The notes below the pieces were generated by a model. It saw nothing but the letters and a program-made list of their open reading frames with translations, did no database searches and was not told the DNA's origin. This document shows, in pieces, positions 47,126-59,727 of a stretch of 64,000 nt of DNA. The stretch's first letter is position 1; every line of letters starts with the position of its first letter. The DNA is from Circinella umbellata (taxonomy: Eukaryota > Mucoromycota > Mucoromycetes > Mucorales > Lichtheimiaceae): the NCBI GenBank assembly GCA_025093555.1, contig JAIWNF010000002.1, positions 372,001 to 436,000 of the forward strand, written 5' to 3'. The position numbers and the translations under genes are program-made.

Positions 47126-49387
47126 TCACTTGAATACAAATAAGTTGTTTGCTGCAGCAACAGCAACAGTATTTTCTTGTGGATGCCATGAAGCATGTAA
47201 TATTTTTTTGCTAAAGTTCAATTCATCAAGACCAAATGAAAATGCACCATTTTCTCCACTATTATCCTTATCACGAGATACAGCAGCCAATTTTTGTTTC
47301 CCTCCAGGTCGTCTACCTGTTTTGAAAGCCCCTTTATCTGCTTGTAGTGGTACATCTGTCTTTCCTTCACTATCGTAAATATGGAATGTGTTGCTATACG
47401 AACCCGTCAAAACAGATCTAGCAAAAGTGAAGAAAGCAGTTTTAATGATAAACATATATTCGATTTCACGTGTTCAAGAAAAACAAGAGACATATTAGAA
47501 TTTTGTGCAACAGAACAAGGTAAAAACATATACTTACTTTCCGTCACCACTAAATGTACATTCAAACTTGTCAAAAATGCAATCATTTTCATATAGATCA
47601 CATAACCTGCTGCGTAACTGGTCATGTATATATATAGTTTCTACAGGTTTATTGTCCATGTTGATATCCCAAATTTTCAGTGTCAAATAATCTCTTGATA
47701 AAATATATCGACCATCTTGACTGAACTTAACATCTGACACGGATGAGATAATTTCGGAAAAGAATGATCGGCTTGCTGGGTCTTCTGGTTCTTGATAAAC
47801 TATAAGCAAAAAAGAAAGCATTGCTCTTTTTTATTAGATACGTAATCCAATGAAAGCGCTTGTTAAATATAAAAGATATATGTATATTAACCTTTAGCTT
47901 GTTGATCACATAACGCGGATGCACGCATATCACTGAGTTTAATAGCACCTTTACTTGAGCTATAGATAAACATATTACAATGGACAGGGTGAAATTCTGC
48001 AGCAGTAATGACTTCAGTCAATTCTTCCATATTTGCTGGTTTAATATCCACAATATCTAAAGATGAACAAAAACATATCAGTTACATTAGTAAAATTCAT
48101 TGCGGATGAAGGCGGGACTGTTTAGGAACGTGACTATACTGAAGCTCTGATCCGAAATGTCAAGGTTCCACAAATTGATCCGTAAATCATCTCCCGACAA
48201 ATATGTTTCGCTATCCGAGTTTATAGATATCGAATTGATGTGGTAAGTATGAGCTAATATAACAAACAAAACAAAACAAAAATAGATAGAGATTAGTTTG
48301 ACAGCATAAATCATGAAATACAACTCATATACACTTCCTCCATTTCGAGAAAACCACGTGTCTTCTCCATAATTGAAGATTTACCATTTGCATAAACTCT
48401 CCGGGGAACAGCAGCAATGATTGTGTCATGATGCATTAGCTTTGGTATACGAAGCGCTGGACCATTCTGTGGTAATGGTACAGATGAAGTTGATGGGATA
48501 TTGTTTTCTGCTACTACTTTAAGCGATTTTTCAAAAACTTTCCAAAGCTTGATTGTTTTATCTAAATGATAATAATCCATATGTGTTAGAAATTACAATG
48601 GTTTTATGTGTCTGTGCACTGTCTATTGTTGTTTCAATAAATATATAGGGGACAGTCATACCGTTTGTAGATAACAAGAAATGAGCCGAATTTTGTCGTT
48701 TGCACCACTTGATTTTATTAATCTTCTCTTCGATCTCCAAACTTTTTAGATAATCAAATTCTGCTTCATGCGATTGAAACTCTGTATGAAATTTATATTC
48801 ACAACCTTGTTTCTATTAAAAAAAACATGTGATCCTTTTCTGTTAGAATACATCATCCTCATCAGCACCATTACTATTTATATTCAATTCATTGTAAGAC
48901 CCTCCGTTAAAAAAAACATACATCATCGTTGCGTTCGAATAAAACGACTCGGCCTCCTCGATCACCTGTAGCAAGGTAATCACCTGTGGGATCAAACTCG
49001 ACAGCGGTAATAAGATCCGCTATTTTTGAAGAAAGAATATATCAGTATCTCAACTTTTTTTTTCTTAACAATTCTGGAATACCTGTGCTTTGTGCCCAAC
49101 TTCCAATACCCCCTCCCAAAAAAGGTTGCTATGGGTACTTCCCTCCTTTTTTTCCCGATATGCCCGAATATAACTTCAAATCCATATATCCAAAACGAAA
49201 ATAATAATACATAGCAAGAAACACAGCTCGTTCTTTTCCATTCCTCGAGAAATGTTTCATGCAATGTCGAAAAGAAAAAAGTAATAGTAGGAAAGTAAAA
49301 AAGAATCTTACCGTCTGTGATGTCATCGGCATCCCCTTTATCACCAAAACATTGAACGCATTTCCAACCGTGTTCGTCTTCAGTCAT
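47126..49387 (-). CDS. CDC55: PP2A regulatory subunit B55 (Cdc55-like WD40 protein)
   Basis: Eight exons on the minus strand: 49387-49312, 49019-48922, 48812-48662, 48561-48385, 48253-48140, 48056-47892, 47799-47538 and 47417-47126. All join in frame to 444 aa, the family length. Diagnostic segments include [163 protein letters not shown] and a C-terminal [20 protein letters not shown]. It is a seven-bladed WD40 propeller that targets the PP2A core enzyme in mitotic exit and morphogenesis control. The final TGA overlaps a GTGAGT donor-like site; the family usually ends close to this point, so the stop is accepted. Confidence 0.95.
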
Positions 49388-50729
49388 CGAGATTTATTGT
49401 TCAAAAATAATAATAAGAATATTAAATTAAATATAAATATTACTCTGATTGAGAGTAAATGTAAATATAAGAAAAAGTAAGCGTAAAGTAATAAAAAAAA
49501 GAGATTTTTTTGTGCAATCCAACTCGAAAAAAAAAGGTACGGCGCGCGAGGGCCGTTATCGATTCCATATCCCGCTGCACACTTGTTTAAGACCAATCAT
49601 ATTGCTGGAAAATGAGGCTATGGGTAAACTAAAAAAACGTGGGGATGAAAAGAGATCGACAGGGACTCCAAAAGATATTGTCTTTTATGGTAAAGAAAAA
49701 TTAACTAGAACGGAATAGATTACCGAATAACATGTTGGATCGATTGTAGTTTTCAATACTTGCAAAATAAAGGGTCATATACCTTGATAACGTAATCATC
49801 CGACCATATGGTTTGTACCTATATTTCCTTCTCAAAGACGTTGGTGGCTGTACGGATCGTTTGTCACCTGTTCCATTCGGTCTGTGCTTGACTTTTTGAC
49901 TTGAAATAATACTTAAGCTTTGTGAAGGATACTCTAAACTGAGTTGACTTATTAGAACTTTTTTTGAATCAATTGGAGCCTCCCTCTCCTAATGATAGCC
50001 CTTGTTGTTTCTAATAATAATATCAAAATAATAACAAGGCACTATCCATACTTCCCGGTATATATTAAACAAATTATTAAAACAAACTCGTACGCTGACG
50101 ATATTTACCCATCAGGATTTATAGTTCATCGAGTCCGTGAAGAAATGTTAATTACGCACCATGTTTTTTTTACCGGGCTCTTGGTATCTATAATTCGCAA
50201 GCCAGATATTCTTGACTGCTCATAAAACACAGACAAACAATTGATCTAATGAACAACCTCCCTTTGCAATAATGGTATTCTTAAATGCAAGTTTTTTTTT
50301 TCATATCAAAGTCTACATTGCCTTGTAGCGGTAACTATGCTTAAAAGCACAAAAAAGCATGAATGAGTTCAATCATATCTATCGCTAATTGAGTACATTA
50401 ATGGCAACTTTTTTTTAAGTTACAGCACAATCTGGATAGTATATTAAATCGGGTGGTTTCTTCTTGATCAAATCGATTTTAATCCAGTCAAGTAGTGTTA
50501 ATACTCTCTGTTGGTAGCATGTACAAATAAAGGTATTCCGAGTGGTTAAACTATACATTGGATGCGTATTGGGATAAGAACATTGAAATTGATGCAATAA
50601 TTATTCCCCTTCATCACCCAGACTATTCTCTTACCCTTGTTAAAAGAACTCTATTATATTGTTACATCATTGTTAATTAGTTGTCGTATCTACGTATAGA
50701 GTACGTACTTACACTTAACAATCTAACCC
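49388..50729. other. Intergenic region upstream of B55, no gene found
   Basis: Contains the B55 5' flank with a small GCGCGCGAGGGCC island (about 49540-49556) and an 89-codon basic frame (49449-49718) I cannot support as a gene. Confidence 0.45.
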
Positions 50730-51241
50730 TCAACTTAAGCATCTTGAGATGAGTATATTTTCAAAAATGTTAAACGCAGCATATGATACATCAAGTAGAC
50801 CTAAGATTTCCAGCCATTCTAATTGTATTTGTAGTTGACGGATAGGATCAACGATTATCTTGTTGTCCGTTTCTTTTATCGCATGAATTACCTAAAAATC
50901 CAAGTGAATACGTATCTCCATGATCCTGATTAATGTAGGCTTGAAAACATGTCGAGAGCATGACTGGATCTCCTTCATCTTTATGGTTAACTTTTATAAG
51001 GTCTAATCGATTGAATCATTTCAGAAGCTTTACTGCCATTCTATCTCTGAGACTCAACATGACAAGAATTTCTGGGAAATCAAAAACATCCCAGTAGTGA
51101 GATGTTAAAGCCTTAATCAGCAGATTAAACACTCCAACCTCAAACTCCAGAGAACTGGCTTATGGGATGATTTGTATGATCATATGAGCAAGACTATACT
51201 CAATATTATTGTAGCTTACAAGGGTGTCGACGTTGCATAGC
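50730..51241 (-). pseudogene. Coding-like relic of unknown family
   Basis: On the minus strand one frame reads protein-like for most of its length with two stops: NIEYSLAHMIIQIIP, then FNLLIKALTSHYWDVFDFPE, LSLRDRMAVKLLK, and CFQAYINQDHGDTYSLGFL. After a possible small intron it continues DPIRQLQIQLEWLEILGLLD to a TGA at 50730-50732. Amino-acid make-up is far less biased than surrounding DNA. I cannot name the family; a decayed gene or transposon ORF is the best reading. Confidence 0.35.
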
Positions 51242-53263
51242 TAAAAGGTAACATGGGTGTTAATGAGCGGACGTATCTGGCTGCTATATTACGTATTCCA
51301 ATCTAGTATCCGTAATCATGTCATTCTAATCGGTGTAAAAATACAGTCTTGATCGTTAAATACATAGCTAATAATGACTTGTTCATCTTGAAAATAGAAC
51401 GATGTAAGGGATAAATACCCAAGTGTGTGTTGATCTGGAGGGAGGGTGACGATACTTGATTACATACTTTCTTTTATCATAATCCAATCCTATAGAATTC
51501 CTTTTTCTTGTACGTACGTAGTCAATGTTATTGTTGTTTTTGGTGGTATAAAGAATATTGACATTATATTATGGAAAAAAAGAAGAAACTTTTTAGCCAG
51601 CGTAATAGAATGAAGAAGACGCATACAGCTGGTAGGCATTCATGTCAGTAACGAAGTCACCTCGAAGTTCTACTCAATTATGCTGGCCCAAAATAAAACT
51701 GTAGCATCATCAAACACCCGCGAGTAGAGGAATCTGTAAGGTTATTATTTTGATTTCTCTACAGAAATTAAAGAAATAAAAAAAAATGAAGATAATACGT
51801 AAGCACAGTAATTGAAAGGATCAAGTATGACATAGAATTTGGTTCACCGTAATTCACATATCCTCATTCTATGTTAAATGAGATACAATCAATATTAATA
51901 TAGTGAGAGATAAAAAAAGAGGTTGCGCTTGCGTTTCCATAGTCAAATGGACTAGCGCAGTAGAAACCGTTGTCTAACGTATTACTGTGACGAGAAGCAA
52001 AATAACAACAATTAAAGCTATATAGTAATGAATAAGTAATAGCGATATAAACTTTTGGTTATCAGTATGTAAGACTACAAGTCTACATTCATGCAATTAC
52101 TATCATATAGTTCTCACCATCCACCGACCAAATCCAATACGGAATAACAACAATCCAAGTAGAGACACTTGCGCCATATTACAGACTTCAAGAGAAGGCA
52201 CTCAAACACAACGTGTTTCAAATAATTATTAACGACAGCTTTTAATATATCGTACTACTTGAATAATATACCACCCTTTGCGGGACCTTATAATCAATTT
52301 TTTCAAGTTGCTGATAGATCGCAATTACGATTTCTCGAAATCGTTAGGCAATAATAGCGTGTCGTTCCTGTCACTATAAAGGATCTATTAAATCAATCTA
52401 TGATGTTCGTTTTCTATATTTGTGCTAAAAAAAAGAAATGGCGTGCAAACAAAGTGACTACAGAAGTAAGAAAGACAAAGGTATTTTAAAGATTCAGCAT
52501 CGATTTATTTTATAAAACACCTTACGTACGTACGTACCAAACAAAAAAAAAAAGACCAAAAGAAATAGTCATTACCTGATCTTTATAGTGTAGCTCATGT
52601 CTTAAAATTACTTAACTCAAAAAAAAAACACTTTCGGCCAGATGGAAGCAGGTTTTAATTAAAAAACATAATAAATAAAATAAATAGATATCTTATACAA
52701 AACTGAAAAGGTTTGTATACTCCTCCTTTTAATCAGTACAGCTTAAGATGTATGCTGAACCTTGAAACATTGGATATAAAAAAAATTATTGATGATTGAC
52801 ATGAATAGGTCATTAAAAAGTATGTATCATGTTGAACACTACAATGATATCGAAAGAAAATTGATGCGGCTATCAGGTTTTTTTTTATAAATGTGTGTCC
52901 AAGCAACAAAAGCGTTTGTAAATCAGCTCTACGTACGTTGTCATATTTTTACTATTAAATAAGTCGAAATAGCCATTGTAGCTAGTTAGGATTATTGTAT
53001 GATTAAATAATCGGATGGTGTCCGTGACACCATTTATCAAAGTTATGTATACTAACGAATCTCTTTATTTGGTCTGGTTCATAAAATTGGTGGCAAAACA
53101 AATGCATCCGATGACTTGCGTGTTTATACAACTGATGATGCATGGATGAAACATTATAAAATAAATCTTTTTTTTTCTGATCCTTCTCTCCCCCCCTTCC
53201 GTTTCTTTCTTCTTTTTTTTTTTTTTTTGCAAACTTTCTAGTTTGACCTTTTAAAAAGAAAAC
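51242..53263. other. Intergenic region, no gene found
   Basis: AT-rich with a self-complementary CGTACGTACGTAC run (about 52525-52537) and long T-tracts before the V-ATPase gene. No coding recognised. Confidence 0.45.
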
Positions 53264-54400
53264 ATGTCCGGTTCAAACCAGAGAATCAGTATTTTCCCAA
53301 CGCGCATGTAAATAATATCGCATTATAATATTTTCATCTTATTTAAAAAAAGTTAACAAGGAGTATAACAATAATAATAATAAAAGTAACACAATAGGGC
53401 GCTTACCACCATGAAAACTAAGTTAAAAGGTGCACAAACAGGTCATTCTTTACTGAAACGTAAAGCTGAAGCCCTGACCAAACGTTTCAGAAATATTACA
53501 CGCCAGATTGATGAGGTAAAAAAAATTAGCTGTATTACCCAAACAAGGAATACACACTAACCATTGATTTCATTGTTACAAAACACAATTTAGCTCAAAC
53601 GTAAAATGGGTATAGTAATGCAAACAGCGTCATTCTCTCTTGCAGAAGTCCAATATATTGCTGGTGATGTAAGTTATCAAATTCGTGAAGCATCCACCAA
53701 AGCACAGTTGCGTGTTCGTTGTAAACAAGAAAATGTATCTGGTAAGTATAACATTTTTTCTATCAGCGGCTATTGTTTTTTCCATTTGCAATATGAAATT
53801 AATTAATTACTGAGCTTATTTTAAAAGGTGTCATGCTTCCTACGTTTGAAATGTATGTTGAAGGAGGAAATGGTAAAGTACGATACCCCCTATTTCTATT
53901 ATTGAATTTTTAATTGATGATAGGAGGAGGGGGAGAATAATAAGAATATGATAATAAAAGAAAACTAATATTTCTATTAATATATAGCATTTGAATTTAC
54001 GGGTTTGGGGCGCGGAGGACAGCACGTGCAAAAAGCCAAAGAGGTATATCAAAAAGCAGTAGAAACACTTGTTGAATTAGCCAGTTTGCAAACTGCTTTC
54101 GTCATTCTTGATGAAGTGATCAAGGCTACAAATCGTCGTGTCAATGCTATCGAACATGTCATTATTCCTAAATATGAAAACACGATCAAGTATATTATTT
54201 CTGAATTGGATGAACAAGATCGTGAAGAATTTTTTCGTTTGAAAAAAGTTCAAGGCAAAAAGAAAGACAAGGCTGCGGCAGCTGAAGCCGAATTAGAACA
54301 TTATGATGATGGTCAACCTGTTTTCCAAGGAGCAAATGAAACAGGACAGTTAGATAACAGTAATATATTGGGTGATGATGATAAAGATGTTATTTTCTAA
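53264..54400 (+). CDS. VMA8: V-type H+-ATPase subunit D (Vma8-like)
   Basis: Five exons: 53264-53307, 53398-53515, 53594-53741, 53828-53872 and 53988-54400, giving 255 aa (yeast and animal subunit D are about 250 aa). Family landmarks: [96 protein letters not shown], and [20 protein letters not shown] followed by [19 protein letters not shown]. Subunit D is the central rotor stalk of V1, a long coiled-coil hairpin linking ATP hydrolysis to proton pumping into the vacuole. The tail is acidic and variable. Intron 1 splits the Met codon after FPTR. No TATA box, but a T/C-rich tract lies just upstream. Confidence 0.95.
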
Positions 54401-54750
54401 GTATACATATTAGCAAAAATAAAAATAAAAAAAAGAGAACAAACAAATATAATTATAAGAATACGAAAGTAAATTTTTGGGCGAAAGAAGGATTATAAAA
54501 GTTTGTTTTGCCTTTTGAAGTTGCGTGTATAAATGTGAGCGTGTGCGAATTTCGCATTGTAGTGAGATTATTTGATAAGAGATATATAAAGTTACAGTAA
54601 AATTGGTAGTAGTGGTTGATGATAACAGGAAAACAGCGAAGAATAGTAAGAAGAGGAAGAATTTTGAAATTAAACTGGAAGTGTCGAATTGAATGTATAA
54701 AGTAGGTTATAAGAAATAAAAATAGAAGTATAAAAATTATAGCACTATTA

Positions 54751-55588
54751 TTATGGATTTCCATGTTGTGGTGGTGGTGGAGCTGGTAACATGGAAGTTC
54801 GTGAACCACCAAGTTGAAGTTGTTGAATAAATGGTTGTGACATAGTGGTACCTGGTGTATTTGGTGTTGTACCATCCGAGCGCCATGATGTTCGTGGTTC
54901 GTCATATTCATTTTGTGGTTGAAATTCTTCTACATCACTTCGATCTGTTCGTTTACGTCGAATAAAAAAGAACACAACAGCACCAAGAACAAGCGCACCT
55001 CCTACCCCACCCACGACACCCCCGATAATAGCATTCTTATTTGTTCCACCACCACTATCGTCATTGGAAGGTTGAGAAGGTTCAGTTGGTTGCGAAGATT
55101 CGGTTGGTTGGAGCGTACCACTGTTGCTTTCGTTGGTCGTAGTATCTGTTGGCTGTTCTGATGGGGTGACTGCAGGATCAGACCAAGATGAAGTATCAGT
55201 CTGCCACCATTCGGTTGTTGTTGTAGTTGGGTCTGACCACTCATCCGTTGTTGTTGTATCCCACTGTGCAGTATCTGTTGGGTCAGACCACTCATCCGTT
55301 GTTGTTGTGGCACCCCAATCATCGGTAGGTGTAGCTTCACCACTACCATCGTCAGTTGGATATGCATCTCCATTATCGGTTGGATCACTTGAACCATCAG
55401 TTGGATCTGACCAATCTATAATACATATTGTGATCGTTCGTTTCAGTTTTCTATATACATACAATGTCCTACTTTTTTTCTTTCCAATTCTTGGAGTAAT
55501 TACCATCACCATCATCTTGAGCCAACGAGGGCATATTAACCATTGCTACCAGGAAAAGTGCTGATATTATCGTCTTTGATAGTTTCAT
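54751..55588 (-). CDS. Type I membrane protein with WSDPT-repeat Ser/Thr-rich ectodomain
   Basis: Two exons on the minus strand (55588-55504 and 55415-54751), 249 aa. Residues 1-23 form a signal peptide (MKLSKTIISALFLVAMVNMP). Residues 29-150 are an ectodomain of repeated (D/E)WSDPT and TTTTDEW units, rich in Thr/Ser/Asp, likely O-mannosylated. One TM helix follows (about 157-180, Gly-rich GGVVGGVGGALVLGAVVFFF), then an IRRKR stop-transfer signal. The 65-residue cytosolic tail has RTSWRSDG and ends in a poly-Pro PAPPPPQHG. The layout is that of fungal cell-surface sensors or Skg6/Mid2-type proteins. It could anchor cell-wall signalling or polarity proteins; no direct homology is recognised. 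It converges tail-to-tail with VMA8, 350 bp apart. Confidence 0.85.
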
Positions 55589-58500
55589 GTCTTTTTAAAA
55601 AATTTTAGACAAGGAACGAAAAAGGAAAGGAGGGGAAATAGGAAAAAGAGAAACGAAAAAAAAAAGGAATGGAATAGATATTAAAAAATATAAATGGATA
55701 GAAAACAAAACAAAAAACAAAAGAAACCAAAAAAGAAAACTAAACCATGAGCTGACCAAGAAAACGGTTTTTTTTTTTTTCAAGAGGAGTTACACAGTCC
55801 ACAATTTATTTAAACATTGAGCAAATGGACAAGTATTCCAATTCTAGACTGGAACCTCGCCTTATTATTATATTAAGGGGAGTACAAACCGAATTCGGCG
55901 AATGTTGACTCTTCCCAAAAATAATTGCATGTCGCTTTTTTAAATTGCTATTTTTACTGTTTACAAAAAAAGCTTCCAAAGCTTCAACATCTCCAAAAAA
56001 AAACAATTACAATTACAATGTTCATGTTTGTAACCTAGTAGCAAAGTGATATTCTTTTTTGAATGATTACGATAATATGTTTTTTTTGTTGTCACTTTCT
56101 CTTCGAGCAGTTTACTATTTTACGGAACAAAAGCTTTTTTGGTTTTACTAACTGTTCTAATAATTTCCTAACATTTGGTTGTATTAAAAAATTGTGTATG
56201 TGTATACTTCTTACACATTTTAAAAAAAGATATTGTATCTCTATATAATACATTCTCAAAGGTTATACTCTCTCTCTTTTAATCAAATGGATATGCCAAA
56301 TGATTATCTTGGGATATGCATTATGAAAAAGATCTTCTTCCAATTTTATTTTCAGGTTTGGCGGAACGAAGTTTTTATATACCCTCATAATATAACAGTA
56401 CATGAGTGGTAGTATCAAGTATCATTATTGAAATTTAGTAATGCATTTTTTATACCGACGCATTTTTTATGATGCATTAGCGAATCTCTCCCTCCGGTTC
56501 GAAGTGACATTAAATATTAAGGAGGGGAAGGAATAAGAAAGATAAAGTGACAATCGCATAATAATAAATCTATTTCATATATTATATGATCATTAATTTA
56601 ATTTTCATTTTATTTTATTACAATATTTCCTTGTAGAATAGTATAAAAATCAGGGTGGTATTTTAATCACCCTTAATTATATTGTATTTGTAGTAGAGTT
56701 CAAGTGTTTCATCTTTGGACGGAGATCATTAACAAATTTACACGTTTTTATAAGCAATTAGCCTATGTGTCATTCCTTGTATAATTTATATTCAATTCAC
56801 CATACACTGTATTTTTCTTTATATTCTTTATATCAGACCAATAAAGAATGTACTGATATTACTAGTAAACAAGAATAAAGTGGAAAAGGCCAGGCTCTTG
56901 ACAGGTAACACGAAAATTTGTTTTAAACTAATTTTGTACTAGTATTTACTTATGCAAACTTATTTTATTGTGTATCACTTTAGCATTATTACTGTAACTA
57001 TATCTTTTAGTGCGAACCTTCTACTAGAACAATATTGATACCAGTTACCATATTAATTGTATAAATAAGGGCTCGCCTACATAAAAAAGCTTTTAGATAC
57101 TGTATCAATGCTTCATGTTTGAAAATATACTATATAAACTTTATCCCATAGTTCTACTGGATAAAAATATTAACAGTTCACAACTTACATTATGATAAAA
57201 GCAGTTGTTTTCGTCGACCAAATCAAACTTCCTGACTAGTTACCAGAAGATTTATATAACATATTACAGTAAATAGAAAAAAAAATGCTCGGTAACTCGG
57301 TATTTGTAAAAAAAATTTCGGTAAAGAATACCATCCAATATTGGAGCTTAAATCATCAAATTTTTCTCAACAACAATGGATGTTTTCTTGGTGTCTGTAT
57401 CTTCGGTTTTACAATGGGTAACATTGCTATATAAATCCATTGTTGTATGAGTAACACGATGCTTGATCCTTCCATCTAAATATAATTCATCAATACTGAA
57501 AAACATAAATAATGGTCTTCCTTTTCTATTTTCAGTTTATTCATCATCACTTTTAAGCACTGTGGATAAAGCTTATTTTTTATACTCTCTCGAATACATA
57601 ATAATATTGCACAGTTTCACCTCTTACAATTTTTTTACTAGTAGTTTTAGATGTTTTTTAGCATATATAGTTACTTAGTATTCTCTGTGCATGTGTGATG
57701 AGGACATAACACCTCACTCGTTAATACTATCAATTAATTTCTATTCTTTTCATATCGATACTATGCTTCTTGCGCGGATTTTCAACTTATGGGGGTCTTA
57801 TCAGCACGAGTATACTTATTTTATTATTGATTTTATACTTCATTTTCATTTACAGGTGCAAAATCAGAACCAGAGTACGTATTCTATCTTGAGTTTCACA
57901 AAAAGTGGTGGTACACACTTTCATTTTATGTCTCATATTAAATGTACATTATCATATGCTAGGTACGTACACATGACAGGAAATAAATATGAAAGTGGCA
58001 TGCAGTGGTGAATATATTTAGCACAATATAATCTCGCACAAAACAATAAGAGCTTATAAAATGTTATACAAATAAGATTTTAACAGATGATAGTAGGTTT
58101 TTAATGAAATGGTGACTATTGTAGCTCTATATCTGTTTACAGTATCCTGGAACTAATACATTCACTTTGATACCTATGAGTCATCATTTTTGCCTACATA
58201 GAAGAGACTAATAATTTTACTACCATGTTTTCATTCCCGTACCTTTGACTTCAGCGATTTTGCTGTTATGATAGCAGTATATGCTGTATGTTATAATATT
58301 ATACTACTTATTGAATCGCTACCGGAAGTTCAGAAAAAGAGTTACATGTAAGCACATTCATGAACAGCGCTGTAACTGCTCATATTTTTCATAAAAGTCT
58401 AATATCTTTATTAACATTGTTTAATTTTCAAAAGATATAACGACAACAAATAATGACGCGCATCTGAAGTGCGTGATATGTAACATAAACTCACTCACGT

Positions 58501-59727
58501 GTAAAATACCAACGATAATATACATATATGTCACAGTATTGAACAGTTGTATAATATATATGTAGAGCTTTTTGAAAAACTTTAAATAACGAAGAGGATC
58601 AAGAAAAATCTGTCATTCTATGGGCTACCGTAACTACAGTTCAACATTTAGAGATATATACAATAGTAAGCTCGACTTTTTTAATTTAAAAAGGAGCTTT
58701 TCCGTGTTTTGAAAAAAAGTCCGAGATTATGGAAAGATTCAAAGCCGTCAAAAAAAGTACAGCAATGTTTAGAAGGAGGGATATGAACTAAACGTTTTAT
58801 GAATAATTTCTTGTTGCCAATTGCATAAAGCAATAGTTTCTGCATACATATTAATATATCAGTAGAAGTAAAAAAAAAAAAAAAAAAAAAAAACTCAGAA
58901 TATTGGCTGGAAAGGCAGTAGAGCATCACCTTAAAAACTAAAAAGTACTAGTCAAGAAGTTATTATATTACCTTATAACATGTTTATTATGATATAATAA
59001 TTATCGAGTTTTCAATGGTATAATTCGTTGTTAAAATAGAATTTAGTTACATTCTATATCTTCAAACAAGTTTTATTTATTGTTTTTTAGTGTAGAAAAT
59101 AAAAGAATGACTAGGCTACGTATATAGTTGTTGTTAAGAGAAAAATAAAAGGTGCGGTTAAATAATAGGACGAAAGGGATAAGCATTTTGTTTATATATT
59201 AATCGCATTTTCTTGTGAAACAATAAGTTCTTGCACAAGAGAACATAATCTTCTATTATGGTCAATAACTTCTGTTTACCTTCCACTTCAACGGTGTCAC
59301 AGAAACCGTTTAAATGACACGTGGCACGGAACATTCAACATTTCACGAGTTGAATTACCCAGTAATTCTTTGAAGGTGGTTCGATGTTGAAGAAAAACTG
59401 AGGCTAATAAAAATCATTATTCAAAAAAAAATACAAAGTAATTTATAATAAGCTATTAACGGTTGTTTATCCTGTTTTGTTTTATTGAAAAGTGGCAAAA
59501 AATAAATCCTAGTTATATTATTTTTCATTTATGAGACCAAAAAAAAAAAAAAGAATACCTAATAGATCGAAAAAAAAAAATAGAGTGCCCTGGACCTTCA
59601 TCTTTATTGATTAGTGTAACCATCTTGTATTTAACTTTTTTCTTTTTTCATCTTTCAATTACTTTTTTTTTTCTTCCTCGTTTTGTTTTTTTATGTGCAT
59701 GTTTACACAGCAATAGATTTTACAACA
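55589..59727. other. Gene-poor intergenic region
   Basis: About 4.1 kb with no convincing coding on either strand. AT-rich, with a 25-nt poly-A tract near 58869. Short frames at 57463-57678 and 57691-58011 lack domain-like features. Confidence 0.45.

Noticed and set aside
47126..47130. GTGAGT donor at the end of the B55 gene implying a further exon
   Set aside because: The frame already reaches the usual family C-terminus and TGA. No following exon resembles the family.
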